A stretch of DNA of 64,000 bases from RPQJ01 sp963726665. Lineage in GTDB: Bacteria; Pseudomonadota; Gammaproteobacteria; Steroidobacterales; Steroidobacteraceae. Positions 27,706 through 36,055 of the stretch are shown here, in pieces. Position 1 is the first letter of the stretch. Each line of letters starts with the position of its first letter. A program made the position numbers and the translations under genes. Location: contig CAVSDW010000009.1 in assembly GCA_963726665.1 (NCBI GenBank), positions 1 to 64,000 of the forward strand. The letters run 5' to 3'. The notes under the pieces were generated by a model. It had not been told where the DNA came from, made no database searches, and saw nothing but the letters and a program-made list of their open reading frames with translations.

Positions 27706-29317
27706 GTGACGGAGTTCGACTACATCGTGGTGGGCGGCGGTCCCGGCGGTTGCGTCACCGCGAGCCGCCTGACCGAAGACCCTGAAGCCAGCGTCGCCCT
27801 GTTCGAGGCGGGCCCGGACAGGGCCGGCATCGTCGGTGACTGTACCCCCATCGGTACGATCGTCCTCGGTCCCCGCAGGAACGCGAACAACTGGGCTTTC
27901 TCGAGCACGCCGCAATCGGGACTCAATGGGCGCCGGGACTTTCACCCCCTCGGACGCGGCCTCGGTGGCGGCACGGCCATCAACACCCTGATCTACATGC
28001 GCGGCCACCGTGGCGACTACGACGACTGGGCGGCACTTGGAAATACTGGCTGGAGTTATGCGGACGTCCTGCCGTACTTCCGGAAATCGGAGAACAACCA
28101 GGCGCACCGCAACGAGTACCACGGCAACGACGGCCCGGCCTGGGTCGAGGACCTGCGAACCGACAATCCCTACCACGAGCTCTTCAAGCGGGCCTGCGCG
28201 GAAGCCGGCGAGCGCTTCAATCCCGACTTCAATGGCGCGGAGCAGGAGGGCTACAACACCTCCCAGGTCATGATGAAGGAAGGCGAGCGCTTCGGCGTCA
28301 ACAAGGCGTACATACGACCGCACCTCGGCAAGCGCGCCAACCTGAGGGTATTCACCGAAACGGAATGCACGCGCGTCCTCTTCGAGGGAAAGCGGGCCGT
28401 CGGGGTCGAAGTCATCGCGAATGGCGTCCGACGCAGGGTGCGCTGCCGCCGCGAAGTCATCGTGGCCTGCGGCGGCATTCTCTCGCCGAAGCTGCTGCAG
28501 CTGTCCGGTGTGGGTGATGGTGGCGACCTGCAGGCCCACGGCATCCCGCTCGTCCATCACCTGCCGGGCGTGGGCGCGAACCTGATGGATCACCTGGACT
28601 TCATACTTGCCTATCACATCCCGGCCGATCCGAATCTGCTGGGGATCTCGCCGACGTCCGCCCTGCAATTGGCGAAATGGGTGGGCCGCTACAGGCGCGA
28701 GCGGCGAGGAATGCTCACCAGCTGTTTCGCGGAGTTCAACGGATTCCTGCGGCTCTCGCCGGATTCACCGCGACCGGAGATCCAGTACGAATTCGTCGTC
28801 GCCATCGCGCTCGACCACGGCCGCAAGCTCGTTGCCAAGCACGGCATATCGCCCCACGTCCTGCTCCTTCGCCCGAAAAGCCGCGGCACGGTCAAGCTCG
28901 CTTCCGCCGATTTCTCCGATGCGCCGCTGATCGACTTCCGTTACTACTCTCACCCCGACGACCTTGCGACGCACGTTGCGGGCGTGAAGCGGGTCGCGAA
29001 CTTCTTCAAGACACCGACCTTCCGCGACCGCATCAAGCGGGATCTCATCACGGCACACTGCAGGACCGACGACGACTGGGCAGAGGTGATCCGCAGCCAG
29101 GTGCGGCACCAACTATCACCCGGTCGGCACCTGCCGCATGGGCAATGGCACCGACGCCGTGGTCGACTCCCGGCTGCGCGTGCACGGGCTCGCGGGTCTG
29201 CGGGTCATCGACAGTTCGATCATGCCGACCATTCCCGGCGGAAACACGATGGCGCCCGCGATCATGATCGGCGAGAAGGGAGCCGACATGATCAAGGAGG
29301 ACTGGCGGTCCGCGTAG
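27706..29317 (+). CDS. GMC-family FAD alcohol/choline dehydrogenase, one frame break
   Basis: The protein opens EFDYIVVGGGPGGCVTASRL (FAD-binding) and has the GMC signatures GRGLGGGTAINTLIYMRG and a C-terminal HPVGTCRMG with GNTMAPAIMIGEKGAD. The GTG start follows AAGGGG. A one-base break near 29104 separates the substrate domain from the catalytic C-terminus; repaired length is about 536 residues. GMC enzymes of this type oxidise primary alcohols (choline, polyethylene glycol, benzyl alcohols). The divergent aryl/alkyl aldehyde dehydrogenase suggests an alcohol-to-acid pathway. After repair its last 26 bases overlap the convergent hydroxyacid dehydrogenase. Confidence 0.88.
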
Positions 29318-30275
29318 TCACGGCATTGGGCGGCATCCCGCCCTGAAGGCCGACGGCAAGGTTCTTCAATGCCATCATGACCATGTTCATGCGCGTGGCA
29401 GCCGTGGCGCTGCCCATGTGCGGCGTGAACAGCACGTTCGGACAGCCGAGCAACGCGGGGTTCACGTGAGGCTCATTTTCCACGCAGTCGAGTCCGGCGG
29501 CGGTGATCGTGCCTGCCTTCAACGCTGCAGCCAGCGCAGCGTCGTCCACCACTCCTCCCCGACCCGCATGGATGAGCACCGCCGACTTTTTCATCTTCGC
29601 CAGCTGCGCGGCCCCGATCAGGTGATGGGTTGCAGCCGCGTAGGGCACCTGCACGACCACGTAGTCCGAGTGCGCGAGGAGCGTATCCATGTCCACCTGG
29701 GTCGCACTCAGTGCCGCTTCGATGCCTGGATCCACGCGAGTTGAATTGCAGTAAAACGTGCGCATCTCGAAGCCGAGCGCGCGCCGGGCTATTACCTTGC
29801 CGATGCGTCCGAAGCCTATGATGCCGAGCGTCTTGCGGCTCACGTCGAGCCCGAGGCCGAAGGCCGATGGGTTCGCCGGCGTCCACTGCCCGCCGCGCAC
29901 GAACGCGTCGGCCTGGTGCAGCCGCCGCGCCACGCCGATAATCAGCCCGAAGACGAGGTCCGCAACCGCATCGTCCATCGCGCCCGGCGTATTCGTGACG
30001 GTGATGCCGCGAGCACTGGCCGCGGCAACGTCGATGTTGTCGTAACCGACACCGATATTGCAGATCAATCGGAGCTTCGGGCAGTCCGCGATGACTTCCG
30101 CGCCAACGGCGTCGAGCCCGGTCACGAGCGCAGCGTCCGCGTCCCGCATCAGTGCCGTCAGGCCCGGCTTATCAAGGCCCGCGTCGGTCGGGGCTACCAC
30201 GACCTCGCCGAACTGGCTGACTTGATCGAGCACGGCTTGCGGAAGGCGGCGAGCGACAGCGATGGTCTTCTTCAT
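29292..30275 (-). CDS. D-2-hydroxyacid dehydrogenase (glyoxylate/hydroxypyruvate reductase type)
   Basis: The 327-residue protein has NIGVGYDNIDVAAA, the NAD(P)-binding GFGRIG at 154-159, and the catalytic triad R239 (HAGRGGVVDD), E268 (ENEP) and H286 (TPHMGSAT). The Arg/Ser-type segment CNSTR after the second Rossmann strand suggests NADPH use, as in GhrB-like hydroxypyruvate/2-ketogluconate reductases. It faces the GMC gene tail to tail. Together with the dehydratase and hydroxyacid oxidase it fits handling of 2-oxo and 2-hydroxy acids in a catabolic block. Confidence 0.9.
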   Translation of the reverse strand: MKKTIAVARRLPQAVLDQVSQFGEVVVAPTDAGLDKPGLTALMRDADAALVTGLDAVGAEVIADCPKLRLICNIGVGYDNIDVAAASARGITVTNTPGAMDDAVADLVFGLIIGVARRLHQADAFVRGGQWTPANPSAFGLGLDVSRKTLGIIGFGRIGKVIARRALGFEMRTFYCNSTRVDPGIEAALSATQVDMDTLLAHSDYVVVQVPYAAATHHLIGAAQLAKMKKSAVLIHAGRGGVVDDAALAAALKAGTITAAGLDCVENEPHVNPALLGCPNVLFTPHMGSATAATRMNMVMMALKNLAVGLQGGMPPNAVTTRTASPP

Positions 30276-30532
30276 GACGTGTACCCGATGGGTGAACTGC
30301 GGGGCCGATCCTGAATAGTCTCAGGCCGGTCAGTGGCCGGCCAGCATTTCGCGATCGCGAACGACGCCGTTGTTGAAAATGTTTTGCGACACGGTGATAG
30401 GTTTCCTTATCGGGTCCTTCGAATGCAGGATATCCCGTGACCACTGTGACGTTCGCCACACGGCAAGGTGCTTTTCCGGCACACTCGACATGCGCTTGTC
30501 CCACGAGCCGCAGCACACGGACAGGGGGAACC
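30276..30532. promoter_or_regulatory. Divergent intergenic region with a 14-bp palindrome at 30348-30361
   Basis: The region separates the hydroxyacid dehydrogenase start from the Tat-exported subunit gene. TTCGCGATCGCGAA at 30348-30361 is a perfect palindrome placed about 75 bases upstream of the minus-strand start, a plausible operator. The stretch 30365-30430 is comparatively A+T rich. No regulator gene is adjacent. Confidence 0.35.
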
Positions 30533-31078
30533 ATGGACAGCCGAGAATTGCCGGACTTTGCGCGGAGGACATTCCTGAACCGCGGACTTCAGGCGCTGGG
30601 CGCCCTGGCGACCCTGCCACTCGTGGCGAGTACGCTCGTTGCCGCCGAAAACAAGACAACCACAGAACACACGCCCGGCGTGCTTTCGTCCGGTGAATAC
30701 GCCGTGCTTGCAGCCGTCGCGGACACGATGGTCCCGCGCGGCGGCGCGTTCGAAATGGGCGCCGTCGACGTGGACCTTGCGCGTCGCATCGACAGCTACC
30801 TGCCGCGACTGCACCCCGACGTCGTGACAGGCGTCCGCGGGGCGCTCGCGTTCGTCGAGCAACAGGCGCCCGGGCTGGCGAAGAAGACAGGGACGTTCAC
30901 CGCGCTCGCGCCGGCGGACCGGGAGGCGGTGTTCGCGGGAATGCTGGCGGCCCCGGGCCTGCCCGCCTCGGTCTACCTGGCACTCAAGTTCCTCTGCGTC
31001 AGCCACTTCTACACGCTCGACGCGACCTGGAAATTCACCGGTTACGACGGCCCGAAGCTGCTGCAGGAGCGCCAATGA
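30533..31078 (+). CDS. Gluconate 2-dehydrogenase subunit 3 family protein with Tat signal
   Basis: The 181-residue protein starts with RRTFLNRGLQALGALATLPL, a twin-arginine export signal. The mature part (LSSGEYAVLAAVADTMVPRG, then FLCVSHFYTLDATWKFTGYDG) matches the small gamma subunit of membrane gluconate/fructose/sorbitol dehydrogenases. In those complexes this subunit carries the cofactor-free partner through the Tat system. Its stop overlaps the start of the following GMC oxidoreductase (ATGA), so the two are made together and very likely form one periplasmic enzyme. A cytochrome c subunit gene is not present next to them. Confidence 0.9.
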   Translation: MDSRELPDFARRTFLNRGLQALGALATLPLVASTLVAAENKTTTEHTPGVLSSGEYAVLAAVADTMVPRGGAFEMGAVDVDLARRIDSYLPRLHPDVVTGVRGALAFVEQQAPGLAKKTGTFTALAPADREAVFAGMLAAPGLPASVYLALKFLCVSHFYTLDATWKFTGYDGPKLLQERQ

Positions 31079-32613
31079 TCGTCCAGGGTACTTCGATCAC
31101 CAGGCCACTCGCGCTCAGCACGCACACGGTCGTCGTGGGCTCGGGCTCCGGCGGCGGCGTTGCCGCATATCACATCGCCGCGGCGGGCTTCGACACGATC
31201 GTGGTCGAGGAAGGCGGCTATCACGTCGCGAGCGAGTTCAACCAGCGCGAAGAAGACATGTACCCGATGCTGTACCGCAACGGCGGGCAGCAGATGACCA
31301 GCGACGGGTTGATCAACGTGGCGCAGGGCTCATGCTACGGCGGCGGCACGGTCATCAACACCTCCGACTGCGTGCCGATCCCGGCCGAGGTGCTCGCGCA
31401 CTGGCAGCGCATCGTCGGAACGAGGGACGTGACCGAGGCCAGCCTTGAAGACTCCTACAAGCGGGTCCGGGAACATCTCAACGTAAAGCCGAACCGCAAG
31501 GGCATCCTCAATCGCAACAACCTGCTGCTGATGGAAACCGCCCAGAAGCTCGGTTGGAAAGCAGGCGTGATGGAGTCCAATCGCAAGGGCTGCGTGGGCA
31601 GCGGCTACTGCCTGATCGGCTGCGCCTATGACGGACGCCTCGGCACGAACCTCACCTACCTGCCATGGGCGATCGAAAAGGGAGCGACCGTCTACGTGGA
31701 CATGCGCTGCGACCGGCTCGAACGGCTCGGCGGACCGAAGTACCGCGTGCATTGCACGGCCGTTGAACGCGGTACGCGCAAGGCTCGCCTCCCGCTGACC
31801 ATCGACTGCGAACGCGTGGTGCTGGCGGCCGGCTCGATCCATACGCCAGCCATCCTGCAGCGCTCCGGCTTCGACAGCGGGCTGCCGCAGCTCGGCAGGA
31901 ACCTCACGCTGCAGCCTCAGCTCGGCGTCCTCGGCGTGTTCGACGACTCGCAGCAGATCGTCCCCTGGCGTGGCGCGCCGCAATCGATAGACGTGAGCGA
32001 GTTCGACCGCAACACGCCCGAGCATGGTCTCGGTGGCTTCAGATTCGAGGGCATCGGCGGCGTGATCGGCCCGGTCGAGGTCGGAATCCCGGCGTTCGGC
32101 CGGGAACTGAAGCGCTACGCGTCGCTCATGCGACACACCTCGGTGAGCCTGCTGCTGGTACCGGACCAGCCGTCGGGTGAAGTCAGCTACCAGTGGACCG
32201 AGGACGGCCGCGTCGTGCCAAAGATCGACTACGTCATGGCCGAGGAGTGGAAGCTGCGACTGAAGGACGGAATGCGGAAGCTCGGGCGGCTGCTGTTCGA
32301 GGCGGGCGCGAAGGAGGTCATCTTCGGAAACCAGGTGTTCCCGGCCCTGTCCAGCCCGGACCAGCTCGCCAAGGTGGACCAGTTCCCCATTGCCCCCGGG
32401 TATACGAGCTTCACGTCGGCCCACAACCAGGGCACGTGCCGAATGGGCCTCACTGCAGCCACGAGCGTCGTGGACCAGAACCTGAAGGTCCACGGCCTGG
32501 ACAATGTCTACGTGATGGACGGCTCAGTCATGCCCACGAGTGCATCGACCCACGTCATGATCCCGATCATGGTCATGGCCGATCGGGCGGTGCACCGGAT
32601 GCTGCAGAAGTAG
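31075..32613 (+). CDS. GMC oxidoreductase, probable large subunit of a periplasmic alcohol dehydrogenase
   Basis: The 512-residue protein has the FAD motif VVVGSGSGGGVAAYH near residue 19, GSCYGGGTVINTSDC, a cysteine-containing CVGSGYCLIGCAYD segment and the C-terminal HNQGTCRMG with STHVMIPIMVMAD. The NGSGYC/IGC-type insert and size match the large subunits of gluconate-dehydrogenase-like complexes and long-chain alcohol/cholesterol oxidases. It has no signal peptide of its own, in keeping with export on the twin-arginine signal of the coupled small subunit. The substrate is not evident. Confidence 0.9.
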   Translation: MIVQGTSITRPLALSTHTVVVGSGSGGGVAAYHIAAAGFDTIVVEEGGYHVASEFNQREEDMYPMLYRNGGQQMTSDGLINVAQGSCYGGGTVINTSDCVPIPAEVLAHWQRIVGTRDVTEASLEDSYKRVREHLNVKPNRKGILNRNNLLLMETAQKLGWKAGVMESNRKGCVGSGYCLIGCAYDGRLGTNLTYLPWAIEKGATVYVDMRCDRLERLGGPKYRVHCTAVERGTRKARLPLTIDCERVVLAAGSIHTPAILQRSGFDSGLPQLGRNLTLQPQLGVLGVFDDSQQIVPWRGAPQSIDVSEFDRNTPEHGLGGFRFEGIGGVIGPVEVGIPAFGRELKRYASLMRHTSVSLLLVPDQPSGEVSYQWTEDGRVVPKIDYVMAEEWKLRLKDGMRKLGRLLFEAGAKEVIFGNQVFPALSSPDQLAKVDQFPIAPGYTSFTSAHNQGTCRMGLTAATSVVDQNLKVHGLDNVYVMDGSVMPTSASTHVMIPIMVMADRAVHRMLQK

Positions 32614-32646
32614 CCCCGGCCAGCGGGGAGGCCCGCGTTCCCTGTC

Positions 32647-34539
32647 CTACGGCGTGTACCAGATCGGCGAGGTGTAGGCGCGCTCCGTCACGGTCATGGG
32701 CGTGCCGGGCAGCGGCTTCGTGCCATAGCGCTTCGCGTCGTACGCGGTCCAGCGCGGCGTCGGGATCTCGATCACCCTGGCGTAATAGAACGCCCGCTGC
32801 TTCGGGTCGAACTTCGGGTCCTTCCAGACCGCGATGAGGTCCGGCGCGCCGATGGTATCGGTCCAGGTCGCATTCGCGACGTCCACGGTGCTTCCGACGA
32901 GCGGCACCTTGCCGTCCTTGCCCGGCTTGCGGTTGCCGCTCCAAACGACGTCGTAGACCTGCTCGTGCGTCTCGCCCTTCGCGTCGAGCCAGCCCTTCAC
33001 GACCTGGATGCGGTCGAGGTTGGCGCCGATCGGGTCCTTGAGCGCCGCCACCAGGAAGGTCGGCGCCTTGCCGGCAGGTGCCTTCGCCAGGTCGCCGCCC
33101 ATCGGCACGCCCTTCGCGTAGCCGGCCTCGGCCGGGTTGCGCGTGCGGGCATCGGCCGGGTCGAAGTTCCAGCCGCCGAAGAAGCGCACCACCATGCGCG
33201 GCCCGGTCGTGCCGTAGGTCTCCTTGCGCTGCATCGCGTCCCAGAGCGCCTCGCGCGTATTGGAGGCGGCCCATACAGCGGCATAGCCTGACGCGCTCAC
33301 CTGCCAGTCCATGACCTTGATCTTCGTCTTCGGGTTGTCGACGAATACCTTGGTCATGCGCTCGGGGCTCGGCTCCTGCGGCGTGGTCTTGCCGAAGAAG
33401 TTGTCTTCTTCCATGGCCGCGAGGCCGGTGTGCGCGTCGGAACTCGCGATGATGCCGAACTTGTACGGGTTCGTTCCGAGCTCACTCTCGAGCTTGAGCC
33501 CGTTCCTCAGTGCCATGCGCGCGTACTCGTACTGCAGCATGTCCGGCGTCTTCGGGACGCTCGCGTCGAGGTTGCCGAAGTCCCAGCGCTCGAAGTTGGC
33601 GAACTCGTCGTTGGGCGAGAGCGCGGGATGGGTCTCGCCGTCGCCCTTGGTCTGGCTTGCCTCGTACAGGCGTTCCCACTTCGCGCGCTGCTCGACGTAC
33701 TCGAGATCGACCGGCTTGCCGGTGAACGACTCGATCATCGGGAACATGCGGCCGTTCGACAGGTTGCCGTTGTGCGCGATGGCGAGCACGCGGCCGCCGG
33801 TCTTCTGTTCGTAGGCCGTCATCCACTTCCACAGGTCGCGCGGATTGTCGCTGCCGAGCGGCTTCTGCGTCGTGTAGGGCTCGACCTGGTTCGCCTTGTC
33901 GGCGTTGTCGCGGAAGATGACGTTTCGGTGCAGGTTGTTGCCGCCGGTGTTCGACGTCCACTCGTAGCCGATGAAGGCGGTGAAACGCCCCGGTTCGTTG
34001 TACTGCTCCGCCGCCGCGACGGTGTCCTGCCAGGCCGCCTTGTAGGCCGGCGTGCCCGGGAGGTACATGAGGTCCTTCGGGAACGTCCCCTGCGAGAAGG
34101 ACATGATGATCTGGAGCGCGGCCTGCTCTCCCTGGCCGGACTTGATCATGTCGTACCACTTCTTGCCCTGCGGGTCCTCCAGCAGCTCCGGCTTGCCGGC
34201 GAAGAAGTCCGGGAAGAAACCCATGTTGTCGGAGTGATCGGAGACCACCAGGAAGTCGAGCGGCCGCGAGAGGCGGGCCGGCTGCCCGCTCGACGCCTTG
34301 ATTTCCTCGCCCCGCGCGAAGCGATACGCGTCGCGCGGCGTGAGCCGTGCACCAAAGGCGCCGGCATCGAACGAAGCCGCGGTGTGCAGGTGCGTGTCGC
34401 CGAAGTACACCCGGGTCGGCTGGTTCGCGGTGACGTAGGGCGAGTACGGGGGTTTGGCGGAGTCCGCCGCCGGAGCCGCTGCACTGCCGAGTACGGCAGA
34501 AACAACGAGAATGAGTTGCGCGACGCGATTCATGGCCAT
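32647..34539 (-). CDS. Secreted DUF3604 family protein
   Basis: The 630-residue protein begins with a signal peptide (VAQLILVVSAVLGSAAAPA) and has VYFGDTHLHTAASFDAGAFG and DFLVVSDHSDNMGF near the start. These histidine/aspartate clusters are typical of PHP-like metal-binding hydrolase folds and define DUF3604. The remaining blocks (YEWTSNTGGNNLHRNVIF, SSDAHTGLAAMEEDNFFG, TTGPRMVVRFFGGW) are all family conserved. GGTGGG precedes the ATG at 34539. Function is unknown; a secreted phosphodiesterase/phosphatase-type activity is a fair guess from the metal site only. Confidence 0.85.
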   Translation of the reverse strand: MAMNRVAQLILVVSAVLGSAAAPAADSAKPPYSPYVTANQPTRVYFGDTHLHTAASFDAGAFGARLTPRDAYRFARGEEIKASSGQPARLSRPLDFLVVSDHSDNMGFFPDFFAGKPELLEDPQGKKWYDMIKSGQGEQAALQIIMSFSQGTFPKDLMYLPGTPAYKAAWQDTVAAAEQYNEPGRFTAFIGYEWTSNTGGNNLHRNVIFRDNADKANQVEPYTTQKPLGSDNPRDLWKWMTAYEQKTGGRVLAIAHNGNLSNGRMFPMIESFTGKPVDLEYVEQRAKWERLYEASQTKGDGETHPALSPNDEFANFERWDFGNLDASVPKTPDMLQYEYARMALRNGLKLESELGTNPYKFGIIASSDAHTGLAAMEEDNFFGKTTPQEPSPERMTKVFVDNPKTKIKVMDWQVSASGYAAVWAASNTREALWDAMQRKETYGTTGPRMVVRFFGGWNFDPADARTRNPAEAGYAKGVPMGGDLAKAPAGKAPTFLVAALKDPIGANLDRIQVVKGWLDAKGETHEQVYDVVWSGNRKPGKDGKVPLVGSTVDVANATWTDTIGAPDLIAVWKDPKFDPKQRAFYYARVIEIPTPRWTAYDAKRYGTKPLPGTPMTVTERAYTSPIWYTP

Positions 34540-34724
34540 CGTGATCCCACCAGGTAGAGGCCACCAGCCGGCGGCGCGGGCGGCCATCATAGGACATCAC
34601 ATTGACGCGGGGGTACTCCCGCTTTGAATATGCGCCTCGGAATCCGGGCGCGTACGCCGGTCAGGTAGTCCCCCGGGCTCCCGCCGGGCGCGCGCCGGGC
34701 ACGCCTGTCAAACCGGAGATCCAC

Positions 34725-35930
34725 TTGCACAAGCCCCTCGCCGCCGTTTCCGCCAGCCTTGCCTGCCTGCCACTCCTCGCCGGCGCAGCCCCCGTGGACC
34801 CGCAGGCCGCGCACAAGCTGCACTTCGAGTCCATCGTGGTGGACACGCACGACGACACGACCCAGCGCATGCTCGACCCGGCCTTCGACCTGGGGACGCG
34901 TCACCCGGACGGCAGCATCGACATCCCGCGCATGCGCGAGGGCGGGCTCGACGCGATCTTCTTCTCGATCTGGATCCCGGGCACGACCACGGGCGCGGAA
35001 GCCGTGCGCCAGGCGCTGGTCCAGATCGAGGCCGTGCGTCGCCAGGTGGCGGCACATCCAGAGGATCTCGTGCTCGCGACGACCGCCGACGGAATCCGTC
35101 GCGCCGCCGCGGAGGGACGCATCGCCGTTCTGATGGGCGTCGAGGGCGGCCACATGATCGGCAACGACCTCGCCAACCTGCGACGCTTCTACGACCTCGG
35201 CGTGCGCTACATGACGCTTACCCACAGCGTGAACGACGAGTGGGCCGACTCCTCCACCGACGCGCCGAAGAACGCGGGCCTGAGCGACTTCGGTCGCGAC
35301 GTGGTCCGCGAGATGAACCGCCTCGGCATGATGGTGGACATCTCCCACGTGTCGGACGCCACCTTCGACGACGTGCTGGCGATCAGCAAGGCACCTGTCT
35401 TCGCCTCGCACTCCTCGGCGCGCGCGCTCTGCCGCGTTCCGCGCAACATGAACGACCGCATGATCCGCGACCTCGCGGCCCACGACGGCGTGATGCAGGT
35501 GAACTACAACATGGGATTCCTGTCGCAGCCCTTCGCCACCGCGATCAAGGCCGACGACGGGCGCATCGACAAGGCCATCGACGCCGAGGCCGCTGAGCGC
35601 TGCGGCGAGGCCGAGGCTTGCCTGATCCTCGCGGGCAGCGATCTCACGCGTGAGCGCGTTGCCGCGGGACGATTGCCACGCGTGGAATGGACGGAGATCG
35701 TGGACCACATCGCACACGCGGCGAAGGTCGCCGGCCCCGCCCACGTCGGCCTCGGCTCGGACTTCGACGGCGCGAACATGCCCTACGGGATGGAGGACGT
35801 GACCAGCCTGCCGAAGCTCACGACCGCCCTTCTCGAGCGCGGCTACTCACCCGACGAGGTGAGGGGCATCCTGGGCGGGAACATCCTGCGGCTGATGGAG
35901 AAAGTCGAGGCGGCGGCGGAGCGGCGCTGA
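34725..35930 (+). CDS. Secreted membrane dipeptidase (peptidase family M19)
   Basis: The protein (about 401 residues) shows the M19 pattern: VVDTHDDTTQRML (zinc ligands), GVEGGHMIGNDLANLRRFYDLGVRYMTLTH in the middle, VDISHVSDATFDDVL, SHSSARALC and GLGSDFDGANMPYGMEDV at the C-terminal zinc site. I chose the TTG at 34725 because GGAG stands eight bases upstream and it yields a clean signal peptide (LHKPLAAVSASLACLPLLAG); an in-frame ATG at 34602 would add 41 poorly conserved residues. It hydrolyses dipeptides, often with D- or dehydro-residues. Confidence 0.92.
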   Translation: MHKPLAAVSASLACLPLLAGAAPVDPQAAHKLHFESIVVDTHDDTTQRMLDPAFDLGTRHPDGSIDIPRMREGGLDAIFFSIWIPGTTTGAEAVRQALVQIEAVRRQVAAHPEDLVLATTADGIRRAAAEGRIAVLMGVEGGHMIGNDLANLRRFYDLGVRYMTLTHSVNDEWADSSTDAPKNAGLSDFGRDVVREMNRLGMMVDISHVSDATFDDVLAISKAPVFASHSSARALCRVPRNMNDRMIRDLAAHDGVMQVNYNMGFLSQPFATAIKADDGRIDKAIDAEAAERCGEAEACLILAGSDLTRERVAAGRLPRVEWTEIVDHIAHAAKVAGPAHVGLGSDFDGANMPYGMEDVTSLPKLTTALLERGYSPDEVRGILGGNILRLMEKVEAAAERR

Positions 35931-36055
35931 CAAGGTTAGCCCTGATTCAGCGGCGGCGGGCCTGGCTTTTCGGCGCGGCCCGACAGGCGCGCTGTGCTAT
36001 GTTGCTCGGCAATTCGCCGGGACTGCAGGCGAGCCAGCGGGAAGACGCAGTCGCA

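Noticed and set aside
32600..32646. Short CCCC/GGGG stem between convergent GMC and DUF3604 genes as a terminator
   Set aside because: The stem is too short and no T-tract follows on either strand.
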